A DNA stretch of 9,323 bases from an uncultured Lachnobacterium sp. (GCA_900548765.1 URLU01000079.1:1-9323), one strand, 5' to 3'; numbered from the stretch's first letter, positions 1 to 6,566 are shown. A program made the numbers and translations. Notes: generated by a model from the sequence alone, not told the origin.

Positions 1-246
1 GTCCTGCGGCAGAACTATAGTTCCAAAAATTTCCTCATTAATGTTGGCATTTCTATATAAATATTTCTGACGAACCTCTATTCCTTTTTTAATCTCATAA
101 TCAGCAGGAATCAGGCTGTCATCCAGATATACTTCGATTTTTCTATTATCGGGATTATCATCCCTGAACCATCCATTAAAAATAAGGGTATCCTTTTTCA
201 TCAGATGAAACCTTATATTTTCAAGGACAAAATCATAGTTTTCCAT
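1..246 (-). CDS. N-terminal part of a possible glycosyltransferase (cut by window edge)
   Basis: An open frame starts at ATG 246-244 (MENYDFVLENIRFHL) and runs 82 codons off the left edge without a stop. The start is supported by AGAGG about six bases upstream (252-258) and by the absence of any longer reading supported by a ribosome binding site. The visible part has no signal peptide or membrane segment. It looks like a small beta-sandwich: a hydrophobic strand, then LIFNGWFRDD (residues 21-30), then KIEVYLDD (36-43). A short N-terminal domain with a central GW, alternating strands and a following charged segment resembles the leader domain of some Firmicutes family 2 glycosyltransferases and glycerophosphotransferases. 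That match is from memory of the pattern, not from a catalytic motif, because the catalytic part lies outside the window. A strong promoter and inverted repeat directly precede it (271-330). That the frame is a real gene is likely; its function is a guess. Confidence 0.6.
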   Translation of the reverse strand, partial: MENYDFVLENIRFHLMKKDTLIFNGWFRDDNPDNRKIEVYLDDSLIPADYEIKKGIEVRQKYLYRNANINEEIFGTIVLPQD

Positions 247-265
247 ATATTTCCTCTATTCAAAC

Positions 266-301
266 AAAAATATCGTGGTCTTGACACACAAAACCACGAT
301 A
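266..301 (-). terminator. 13-bp hairpin with T-tract: terminator of the glmS remnant, or 5' leader/operator of the next gene
   Basis: Read on the minus strand, TATCGTGGTTTTG (301-289) pairs with CAAGACCACGATA (283-271) around the five-base loop TGTGT. All 13 pairs form, with one G-T wobble. TTTTT follows (270-266). This is the form of an intrinsic terminator for transcripts coming from the glmS remnant, whose stop is at 348. The same bases begin immediately after the -10 box of a good promoter (302-307), so part of the hairpin would also lie at the extreme 5' end of the next transcript, and the DNA palindrome sits where an operator would be. Confidence 0.7.
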
Positions 302-330
302 ATTATATCACACTTACTATATTCTTTCAA
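302..330 (-). promoter_or_regulatory. Near-consensus sigma-70/sigma-A promoter upstream of the 1-246 gene
   Basis: On the minus strand TTGAAA (330-325) is followed after 17 bases by TATAAT (307-302), and TG one base before the -10 box makes it an extended -10 as well. The expected transcription start is near 294-296, inside the right arm of the inverted repeat 271-301. The promoter lies wholly in the 3' untranslated stretch of the glmS remnant and gives the following gene its own start despite the terminator-like hairpin. Confidence 0.7.
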
Positions 331-347
331 AACTATTTGAATATCAT

Positions 348-685
348 TTATTCTACTGTAACACTCTTTGCCAGATTACGAGGCTTATCCACATCAAGTC
401 CCTTTGCTACAGATACATAATATGCCAGAAGCTGTAATGGCACCACTGCAAGGCTGGCTGTAAAATGATTGTCAATCTTTGGAATGTATGTTGCAAACTC
501 AACTGCATCCTCAATTGCATAATTGCCAAATGTGGTAACTCCCATCAGGTATGCGCCACGGCTCTTACACTCAACCATATTGCTGATAGTTTTCTCATAA
601 AGCTCATCCTGTGTGAGAAGTCCAATTACCAGAGTATCATCCTCAATCAGACTGATTGTACCATGCTTAAGTTCACCTGCTGCAT
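348..685 (-). repeat. Direct repeat, copy 1 (3' end of glmS remnant)
   Basis: This 338-bp block aligns without gaps to 6229-6566 in the same orientation at a fixed offset of 5881 bp. I count 20 mismatches (about 94% identity). It brackets, with its partner, the protease, glf and the DUF1266 gene. Confidence 0.95.
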
Positions 686-730
686 TGGAGCAGCCTGATG
701 CTTGCCGGTGAATCCTACTATTCCGCACAT
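348..730 (-). pseudogene. glmS: glmS remnant: 5' end fused out of frame to the 3' end
   Basis: This is a second, broken copy of glucosamine-6-phosphate synthase. Bases 730-684 match the first 47 bases of the intact glmS (8067-8021) with one mismatch, and include the start codon and the catalytic cysteine codon (MCGIVGFTGKHQAAP). Bases 685-348 match the last 338 bases of the intact gene (6566-6229) at 318 positions without a gap, and cover the C-terminal sugar-isomerase half from AAGELKHG to SVTVE. The 1456 bases between are missing; the junction shows a two-base AT overlap. Because 1456 is not a multiple of three, translation from ATG 730 stops at TGA 649-647 after 27 codons. A GTG one frame over (728-726, overlapping the ATG) opens a 126-codon frame that does reach the glmS tail. 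The glutaminase domain and the first SIS domain are gone, so no GlmS activity is possible. The promoter is still present (777-805). Confidence 0.93.
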
Positions 731-776
731 ACTAATATCCCTTTCACCTCGAATCAACTTTATGTTTAATAGAAAT

Positions 777-805
777 ATAATAAATTTAGTCGAATTGAAT
801 GTCAA
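777..805 (-). promoter_or_regulatory. Promoter of the glmS remnant
   Basis: On the minus strand TTGACA (805-800) is separated by 17 bases from TATTAT (782-777), about 46 bases before the remnant's ATG at 730. The stretch from the -10 box down (TATTAT, then TTCT.TTAAACA) resembles the one upstream of intact glmS, so the promoter region was probably duplicated with the gene. The -35 box here is perfect, unlike that of the intact copy. Confidence 0.65.
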
Positions 806-833
806 TAAATAATGCTCTAGTTGAATTCAAAAT

Positions 834-857
834 AAAGATTCTGTGTAAATAATCTTT
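834..857 (-). terminator. Weak AT-rich hairpin behind the M6 protease gene
   Basis: AAAGATT (857-851 on the minus strand) pairs with AATCTTT (840-834) around a ten-base loop, and ATTTTG follows. It starts four bases after the protease stop codon (864-862). The stem is only 7 bp and almost all A-T, and the T-run is interrupted, so it may be an inefficient terminator or chance. Confidence 0.3.
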
Positions 858-861
858 TCCA

Positions 862-3000
862 TTACTCTCTCCCTAAAAATAAAATCTCATTACCCAACCA
901 TCTATATCCTTTCTTGAAAGTAAATATCCTTTTACTCTGGTTCGGAAATTCCAGACGGCTTATCCAATCATTATATAATGCCGAACATAAATCTTTTGGA
1001 GTTTTGCACTCTACAATATACAAGCTCCTATTTGTTGCTGGAGTTGCCAAATCTGAGGTCGTTTGAATCTGGTGTCTTCTTGTTGCCGCTGACACTTTTG
1101 GGGCTGCTGGTGTCACTGGCACTTCTGTGGTTGCCGGTACTTCCGATGCTGCCGACGGCTCTGGTTTTTCTGGTTCCGCTGGCACTTCCGGGGTTGTCGG
1201 TACTTCCGGTGCTGCCGGTGGCTCTGGTTTTTCCGGTTCCGCTGGCACTTCCGGGGTTGCCGGCGAATCTGGCGTCACTGGTGGCTCTGGCGTCACTGGT
1301 GGTTCTGGCGTCACTGGTGGCTCCGGTGTCACTGGTGGTTCTGGCGTCACTGGTGGTTCTGGCGTCACTGGTGGTTCTGGTGTCACTGGTGGCTCCGGTG
1401 TCACTGGTGGCTCCGGTGTCACCGGTGGTTCTGGTGTTTGCAATTTTTCAATTACTTCACCCGGCTCCAACAGTTTGTTACAATCTGTACAATATAAGTC
1501 CCCTGTGAATCCATACTCTTCCTGTGTAGGCTCTTTTGCCCCTCTTCTCTCTGTATTCACATGACGAGAAGAATCGACTTCACCATACTCCATTCCACAA
1601 CTATCACAGACAGCCTTCTTAATGCATGTGGCTTCTCCTCCAGAATGAACGTGCTGTTCAAAATCTCCTTCAATGTGAAATGAAAGTGTTCCTTCCTCTT
1701 GATTTATCTCTGTAACAGTTATCTTTATTCCACCTACAATATCCTGAGATTCGTTTACGCCAAGCGCTGCTTGCGATTTAGTTCCATCATAATCGCCCAG
1801 CACCTCCAAAGCCCATTGCCCTGGCTGTCCATTCAAATTGCTTGGAAACCTATTATCAGAATTAGCAAGATAACATACTAATCCTGATTTTATATTTAAT
1901 CCCTCACCCAAACCAGTCGTCTGTGAATCATATTTACTCTTACCAGATGAGAAATCTCTATATTCGAGGTACAATGTTTTTCCTTTATTCGGAATGTCTA
2001 ATTTGTATCCTACACAATTATCATTTCCACTACCACTGACATTTAACTTGTAATCCCCCGATTCCGAAATCACCTTAAGAGAATTACTATCAGTCCATCC
2101 AAGAGCTTCCTTTTCCTTAATAGAAATCTGTTGGGGAACAGGGGATATCGCATTGGCCATTGCAGACATAAAATAAACCGGCTTGTAGCCTGATGTATTA
2201 TACAAATCAAGTAAACCCAATATATGTCCCATTTCATGAATAGGTGTTTTAAGTGATACAATTTGTTTATTGTCAGTTCCTTTTTTCAAACTATCATAAT
2301 TATTTATTATCTGTACGTAAAACCTACTTGTTATTTTTTTGCCATTATCAAGCGGAATTTCTATGTAATCCGCATAATCCTTATAATTCCACAAAGGATC
2401 CGATCTGTTTATCACAATATCCTGTGTAGTGTTTTTATAAATCACTGTAACAGAGTCTATGATGCCATCATTATTTTTGTCCAAATCACTATATGAGAAA
2501 ATCTTGCTTCCATCATAGTTAGTAATCTGATTTCCATTTTTTATTGCATCATTCACAGCATTTGACCAGTCCACACGAAGTTCATACATACGGGCGGCCT
2601 TCTCTGATGGTTTATATCCATCAGGATTTGTCTCACTGTATTGTGCATAGTAACCACGAGGCTTCGAAAGCTTAATTGAGCCCTGTTCATTATATAGATA
2701 TACAGAGTTCATTCTTAACTTATCCGATGATATATTCCTATAGTAATCTCCTACAGAATATATTGCCGTATTATAAGAATTATCTATTATTTGTCGCACT
2801 GTTTCACCCTGATACATAGTGTCAACAAATTCTTCCTCATCTGAAAATCTGGCAAATACAATCAGATTTGTGAAATTATAATCTGATATATCATCCATGC
2901 TATTAACTGTCTCTCCATTTACAATTACTGAACATATACTAATGTTAATCAGTAGTGCCATGGTAATAATCATTGTAAATATTTTGCGAAAACGCTTCAT
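862..3000 (-). CDS. Secreted M6-family (immune inhibitor A-like) metalloprotease with proline-rich tail
   Basis: The 712-residue product begins at ATG 3000, chosen because GGAGGG lies seven bases upstream and a hydrophobic signal peptide (residues about 5-29) follows. A longer frame back to 3093 would overlap glf and put the signal inside the protein. The M6 zinc site is HEMGHILGLLD (255-265, two His plus Asp, with Glu256 catalytic), followed by FMSAM (277-281) and EKEALGW (296-302), which are typical M6 signatures. An acidic DLDKNNDGIID segment (172-182) looks like a calcium loop. After a beta-rich region (about 305-446) comes a Cys-rich module (451-516) with CDSCG and CTDC pairs, then nine TPEPPV units (522-575), two 21-residue Pro/Glu-rich repeats (582-623) and an 89-residue end. 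There is no LPXTG motif or C-terminal membrane helix. It probably cleaves extracellular proteins at or beyond the cell wall; the substrate cannot be read. It follows glf by 49 bases without a visible promoter. Confidence 0.9.
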   Translation of the reverse strand: MKRFRKIFTMIITMALLINISICSVIVNGETVNSMDDISDYNFTNLIVFARFSDEEEFVDTMYQGETVRQIIDNSYNTAIYSVGDYYRNISSDKLRMNSVYLYNEQGSIKLSKPRGYYAQYSETNPDGYKPSEKAARMYELRVDWSNAVNDAIKNGNQITNYDGSKIFSYSDLDKNNDGIIDSVTVIYKNTTQDIVINRSDPLWNYKDYADYIEIPLDNGKKITSRFYVQIINNYDSLKKGTDNKQIVSLKTPIHEMGHILGLLDLYNTSGYKPVYFMSAMANAISPVPQQISIKEKEALGWTDSNSLKVISESGDYKLNVSGSGNDNCVGYKLDIPNKGKTLYLEYRDFSSGKSKYDSQTTGLGEGLNIKSGLVCYLANSDNRFPSNLNGQPGQWALEVLGDYDGTKSQAALGVNESQDIVGGIKITVTEINQEEGTLSFHIEGDFEQHVHSGGEATCIKKAVCDSCGMEYGEVDSSRHVNTERRGAKEPTQEEYGFTGDLYCTDCNKLLEPGEVIEKLQTPEPPVTPEPPVTPEPPVTPEPPVTPEPPVTPEPPVTPEPPVTPEPPVTPEPPVTPDSPATPEVPAEPEKPEPPAAPEVPTTPEVPAEPEKPEPSAASEVPATTEVPVTPAAPKVSAATRRHQIQTTSDLATPATNRSLYIVECKTPKDLCSALYNDWISRLEFPNQSKRIFTFKKGYRWLGNEILFLGRE
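1132..1257 (-). repeat. Two tandem 63-bp repeats in the protease gene
   Basis: Two adjacent 63-bp units encode residues 582-602 and 603-623, each of the form TPEVPAEPEKPEP(P/S)AA(P/S)EVP(T/A). They differ at a few bases and join the shorter TPEPPV array on its C-terminal side. Confidence 0.85.
1276..1437 (-). repeat. Minisatellite: nine 18-bp units encoding (TPEPPV)9
   Basis: Nine in-frame 18-bp units occur back to back. They differ only at third positions (TGG/TCC alternates such as ctctgg, ttctgg and ctccgg on the plus strand). Because 18 is a multiple of three, slippage would change spacer length without breaking the frame. Such Pro-rich spacers commonly span the cell wall in surface proteins. 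Confidence 0.92.
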
Positions 3001-3005
3001 TTGTA

Positions 3006-3011
3006 CCCTCC
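3006..3011 (-). promoter_or_regulatory. Ribosome binding site that fixes the protease start
   Basis: GGAGGG on the minus strand ends six bases before ATG 3000-2998. It decides for the 712-codon reading over the upstream in-frame ATG at 3093, which has no comparable site and lies inside glf. Confidence 0.85.
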
Positions 3012-3049
3012 GAAATAAAGAGAACTCAAAACTAAAGTTTCTAAAATAA

Positions 3050-4174
3050 TTAAATTCCAAATACACTCTCACACTTTTCAAGTACAGATGCAATCACTGC
3101 ATCCATATCATAATACTTATACTCACCCAGTCTGCCGCCAAAGATCACCTTATCCTCAGCATCAGCAAGCTTCTTGTACTCTGTGTAAAGCGCACTGTTC
3201 TTATCATCATTCACTGGATAGTAAGGCTCATCCCCAGGTTTCCATTCAGAACTGTACTCACGTGAGATAACAGTCTTAGGCAAATCATTGCCATAGTCAT
3301 CCTTACCAAACTCAAACCATTTATGCTCAATAATACGGGTCCATGGAGTCTCTCTGTCTGTATAGTTTACAGCTGCATTACCCTGGAAGTTTGGTGTATC
3401 AAGAAGCTCTGTCTCAAAGCGTACTGAACGATATTCAAGTGTACCTAACTTATAATCAAAGTAAGCATCAATCGCACCTGTATATACAACCTTGTCTGCC
3501 AATTCATCTAACTCGGCTTTATTCTGAAGATAGTCTACACCTGTACGAACCTCTATATCTCCAAGGATGTTCTCTACCATCTTTGTATATCCACCCATAG
3601 GGATTCCCTGATATAGGGCATTGAAATAATTGTTGTCAAATGTAAGACGAACAGGAAGTCTCTTAATAATGAATGCAGGAAGATCCTTACAGTCACGTCC
3701 CCACTGCTTTTCTGTGTATCCCTTTACAAGTTTCTCAAAGATATCTCTTCCAACAAGAGAGATAGCCTGTTCCTCAAGGTTCTGCGGATTAGTGATTCCT
3801 GCTTCTTTCTTCTGCTCCTCAATCTTTGCAGCAGCTTCATCAGGAGTCACAACACCCCACATTTTATTAAATGTGTACATATTAAATGGCAAGGAATAAA
3901 GTTCACCCTTGTAGTTTGCTACCGGTGAATTTGTAAAACGATTGAACTCTGCAAACTGTGTGATGTATTTCCACACCCTGGTATTGTTGGTATGGAATAT
4001 ATGGGCACCGTATTTATGTACATGTATGCCTTCAATATCTTCTGTATAAATATTTCCGCCTATATTTGGGCGCTTATCTATGACAAGAACAGACTTGCCA
4101 TGTGCCTTTGCCTCGTGGGCAAAAATTGAGCCGTAGAGTCCGGCGCCTACTACTAAGTAATCGTATTTTTGCAT
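3050..4174 (-). CDS. glf: UDP-galactopyranose mutase
   Basis: The 374-residue protein interconverts UDP-galactopyranose and UDP-galactofuranose with reduced FAD as the nucleophile, in the cytoplasm, and supplies galactofuranose for surface polysaccharides. Length is normal for bacterial Glf. The N-terminal FAD-binding loop VVGAGLYGS (8-16) and the IDKRPNIGGNIYTE segment (32-45) are intact. So is the family hallmark HKYGAHIFHT (53-62). The substrate-site tryptophan in KQWGRD (156-161), the arginine in RLPVRLTFDNNYF (172-184), the arginine in TPWTRIIEHKWF (276-287) and the C-terminal GGRLGEYKYYDMDAVI (346-361) are all present, so it should be active. ATG 4174 is preceded by AGGAGAGG. It sits between the DUF1266 membrane protein gene and the protease, with a possible promoter in the 61-base gap upstream. 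No other galactan gene is visible except a possible glycosyltransferase fragment at the left edge. Confidence 0.97.
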   Translation of the reverse strand: MQKYDYLVVGAGLYGSIFAHEAKAHGKSVLVIDKRPNIGGNIYTEDIEGIHVHKYGAHIFHTNNTRVWKYITQFAEFNRFTNSPVANYKGELYSLPFNMYTFNKMWGVVTPDEAAAKIEEQKKEAGITNPQNLEEQAISLVGRDIFEKLVKGYTEKQWGRDCKDLPAFIIKRLPVRLTFDNNYFNALYQGIPMGGYTKMVENILGDIEVRTGVDYLQNKAELDELADKVVYTGAIDAYFDYKLGTLEYRSVRFETELLDTPNFQGNAAVNYTDRETPWTRIIEHKWFEFGKDDYGNDLPKTVISREYSSEWKPGDEPYYPVNDDKNSALYTEYKKLADAEDKVIFGGRLGEYKYYDMDAVIASVLEKCESVFGI

Positions 4175-4207
4175 TTATCCTCTCCTAATTTTTCATATTA
4201 AAATTAT

Positions 4208-4235
4208 ATTATAATGTGTTTTGTAATTATATAAA
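4208..4235 (-). promoter_or_regulatory. Possible promoter of glf
   Basis: On the minus strand TTTATA (4235-4230) and a perfect TATAAT (4213-4208) are 16 bases apart, in the short gap between the DUF1266 gene and glf. The gap is very AT-rich, so a TATAAT match is not rare by chance, and the -35 box matches only four of six bases. Confidence 0.4.
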
Positions 4236-6089
4236 CTATCTTGAAAACTCTTGTATTGCAGCTTCTGCATCCTCTCCCATATACTCATAATTCGCATATC
4301 CGCCATACATGTAGCCGCTATCCGAGTGTTTATTCCTGCCTAAAAATATCAAATCGCCATAATAATAGCTCTCGTACATATTTGCCCAGGAATCATATTC
4401 ATCCTGCAAATAATCCACAATCGGTGCCGAATGAATCAGGTACTCATCATATGAAATATAGCCACATATGTAGCCAAAAGCAAAAAGTCTGGTGCATCTG
4501 CAATAATCCCAGGCATCAATTCCTGCATCACCAATCTCATTGTATGCCTTGTAGGTTCCCATATATTGCAGCCATTCGTCCTCTTTATAAAGTCTGTATG
4601 TGTACATAATGGTGTCTTCCGGCATATTCATTTCCTTTTCTCCCATCTTCTTAAGAGTACGATAATAGGTATATTTTGCGCCTTTTTCCAGAAGCGAATC
4701 TGTAGTTTTTATCAGGCTGTTCCTGTCGGTTATACCCCAATAATCATCCAGATTGTCCTTTATGCTCTGAATTGTCTCATCATCCCACTCGTATCTGGCT
4801 GACTCGATATCAATTTGGGTAAACTCAGTCTCGTTCACGTCATTCACATAAAAATATGGATAGTATGACTGTTTAAGCCATTTCTCATACTCTATCCTGT
4901 CCATGCCCGTTGAAGCAATGGCATTTTCCACATCAGTTTCAGTGACTTTATCCTCTGATACCCACTCGGTTTTTAAGTTTCTTCCATCGTGGCTGTATAT
5001 ATACATTCTCCGCGCCACAAATCTTTGCGCAAAAATGCATATCACAATAATAATTACAGTGTATATGGCAAACTGCACAGGATGCTTCTTTAGCCATATC
5101 TTAAATGGAGCTCTCTCCTTATCTCTAAAGGTCTTAAACTTAAGAGTCTCACCCTCAATCAATTCTCCTGCATATGGACTGTACCAGAGTATTTTTCTCT
5201 GTCCAACTCTTGTGCCACAGGCAAGGGTTGATGATACATCTCTATCTGAAGGACGCCTGCGCTTTTCTCCGTACTTGTCCTGAAACTCATAGATTACATG
5301 ACCGCCGTTTTCATCAACTGCCAATCCTGACACCTGATAAAAGCTTGGCCTTATGATTTCAAAAGCCTTTTTTCTGCCAGCCGTAACCATAAACCAGATA
5401 ACTACACCTGCTGCAACAAGTATCACAATTTCTCCGAATCTGACCAAATCGCTGCTTGCAGACGTTATCACAATCAAAATCAATGCCGGCACAAGTAAAT
5501 AGCAGACCATCAATCCGATAATCACTCTCCGTCTGATTTTTGAGAGTGTGGAAAGCACATTAATATCCAGCTCCCCCTCCTGATAGAAATCCTCCTCATA
5601 GTGAGCTGACTGGTTATTTTTTATAATGGTCTGATTATCATTTTTGTCCGTAGCTGAAAATACACACTTGGGATTACGTCTGAGTGCATTTATCACAACA
5701 TCGTCTCTGTCTATTTTTCTGGGATATTTGCATATGACATTGGAGTTTTCATCTAAGAGGACCACCTTTTTGCCCTTTACAATATTGCAGACCTTGACAT
5801 CTGTAAGACTAATCTCCTTTGCGCGCCCTATGGTTGGAGTCACCTTAAAGCTGTAACCATCAAAGGTTATCTTCTGCCTATTGACTTTGAGGACATAGGG
5901 CAGCGATAAAAACATGGGTATAAAAAAAGCCATGCCCAGATTTAGTACTATGTGGTATGCGGTTGAACCATATTCCAGCTTATATGTACAAAGCGATACC
6001 AGTAAATACATACATATAAAGCTCAGAAATGGTATGAGCGTGACTATTATTCGCTTCTTAATGGATGGACGGATGATTGTGGTCTGCAT
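4236..6089 (-). CDS. Multi-pass membrane protein with C-terminal DUF1266 domain
   Basis: The 617-residue protein starts at ATG 6089 behind GAGGAG. It has two N-terminal membrane helices (about 13-35 and 43-67), then a compact 70-residue beta-rich segment (68-138) that resembles bacterial PH-like domains following paired helices. A second pair of helices follows (about 188-210 and 218-237), then another beta-rich soluble stretch (248-330), a fifth helix (337-356) and a long soluble C-terminus. The end (about 437-585) carries the signature of DUF1266: WGITDRNSLI at 451, AWDYCR at 526, FGYICGYIS at 538-546, a proline at 556, then DSW (566-568) and YYYGDLIF. The function of DUF1266 is not known. 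The soluble tail is rich in Tyr, Trp and Asp/Glu. The gene lies between the glmS terminator and glf; I found no convincing promoter. A link to glycan synthesis is suggested only by position. Confidence 0.85.
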   Translation of the reverse strand: MQTTIIRPSIKKRIIVTLIPFLSFICMYLLVSLCTYKLEYGSTAYHIVLNLGMAFFIPMFLSLPYVLKVNRQKITFDGYSFKVTPTIGRAKEISLTDVKVCNIVKGKKVVLLDENSNVICKYPRKIDRDDVVINALRRNPKCVFSATDKNDNQTIIKNNQSAHYEEDFYQEGELDINVLSTLSKIRRRVIIGLMVCYLLVPALILIVITSASSDLVRFGEIVILVAAGVVIWFMVTAGRKKAFEIIRPSFYQVSGLAVDENGGHVIYEFQDKYGEKRRRPSDRDVSSTLACGTRVGQRKILWYSPYAGELIEGETLKFKTFRDKERAPFKIWLKKHPVQFAIYTVIIIVICIFAQRFVARRMYIYSHDGRNLKTEWVSEDKVTETDVENAIASTGMDRIEYEKWLKQSYYPYFYVNDVNETEFTQIDIESARYEWDDETIQSIKDNLDDYWGITDRNSLIKTTDSLLEKGAKYTYYRTLKKMGEKEMNMPEDTIMYTYRLYKEDEWLQYMGTYKAYNEIGDAGIDAWDYCRCTRLFAFGYICGYISYDEYLIHSAPIVDYLQDEYDSWANMYESYYYGDLIFLGRNKHSDSGYMYGGYANYEYMGEDAEAAIQEFSR

Positions 6090-6156
6090 TTTCAGTTCTC
6101 CTCTGTTTGTATTATCCCTTTTTATCTACCTGATGAAATCATATCATAACTACTAC

Positions 6157-6200
6157 AAAAAAGCACTAACCCATATATTTTCTAACGAGTTAGTGCTTTT
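6157..6200 (-). terminator. Intrinsic terminator of glmS
   Basis: On the minus strand AAAAGCACTAAC (6200-6189) pairs with GTTAGTGCTTTT (6170-6159) around an 18-base loop, and the T-run continues to 6157. It lies 28 bases after the glmS stop codon. The A-run on the other side means it could also work in the opposite direction. Confidence 0.85.
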
Positions 6201-6228
6201 ACACAATATCAATTTTCCATCAATATAA

Positions 6229-6566
6229 TTACTCTACTGTAACACTCTTTGCCAGATTACGAGGCTTATCAACATCAAGTCCCTTTGCTACTGATACATA
6301 GTAAGCCAGAAGCTGTAATGGCACAACTGCAAGGCTGGCTGTGAAATGATTGTCAATCTTTGGGATGTATGTTGCAAACTCAACTGCATCCTCAATTGCA
6401 TAATTGCCAAATGTGGTAACTCCCATCAGGTACGCACCACGGCTCTTGCACTCAACCATATTGCTGATAGTTTTCTCATAAAGATCATCCTGAGTGAGAA
6501 GTCCAATTACCAGAGTCTCGTCCTCTATAAGGCTGATTGTACCATGCTTGAGCTCACCTGCTGCAT
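6229..6566 (-). repeat. Direct repeat, copy 2 (3' end of intact glmS)
   Basis: Partner of 348-685, same orientation, 5881 bp apart, 20 mismatches and no gaps. It covers glmS codons from about 501 to the stop. Confidence 0.95.

Noticed and set aside
348..728. Functional small protein of 126 residues from the glmS remnant
   Set aside because: It needs a GTG that overlaps the natural ATG, its first 15 residues are out-of-frame glmS, and it would be only part of one isomerase domain. Kept as a pseudogene; translation is not excluded.
821..830. Perfect palindrome TTGAATTCAA as an operator
   Set aside because: It is 10 bp in AT-rich DNA, lies upstream of the -35 box and has no second copy in the window; chance is the simpler reading.
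1127..1564. Plus-strand glycine/serine/valine-rich ORF of 145 codons, and an overlapping 176-codon leucine/valine-rich one, opposite the protease repeats
   Set aside because: They are mirror frames of the (TPEPPV)n and 63-bp repeats; low-complexity repeats with no stop in one frame tend to stay open in others. No ribosome binding site or promoter supports them.
3001..3093. Upstream in-frame extension of the protease start to ATG 3093
   Set aside because: It overlaps the end of glf, has no ribosome binding site and would bury the signal peptide 31 residues inside the protein. ATG 3000 has GGAGGG and a proper signal sequence.
6157..6228. Tn7-like insertion downstream of glmS, suggested by the known attTn7 site at glmS 3' ends
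   Set aside because: No transposase genes, no terminal repeats of Tn7 type and no target duplication are visible. The remnant also keeps the 5' end and promoter of glmS, which such an insertion would not bring.
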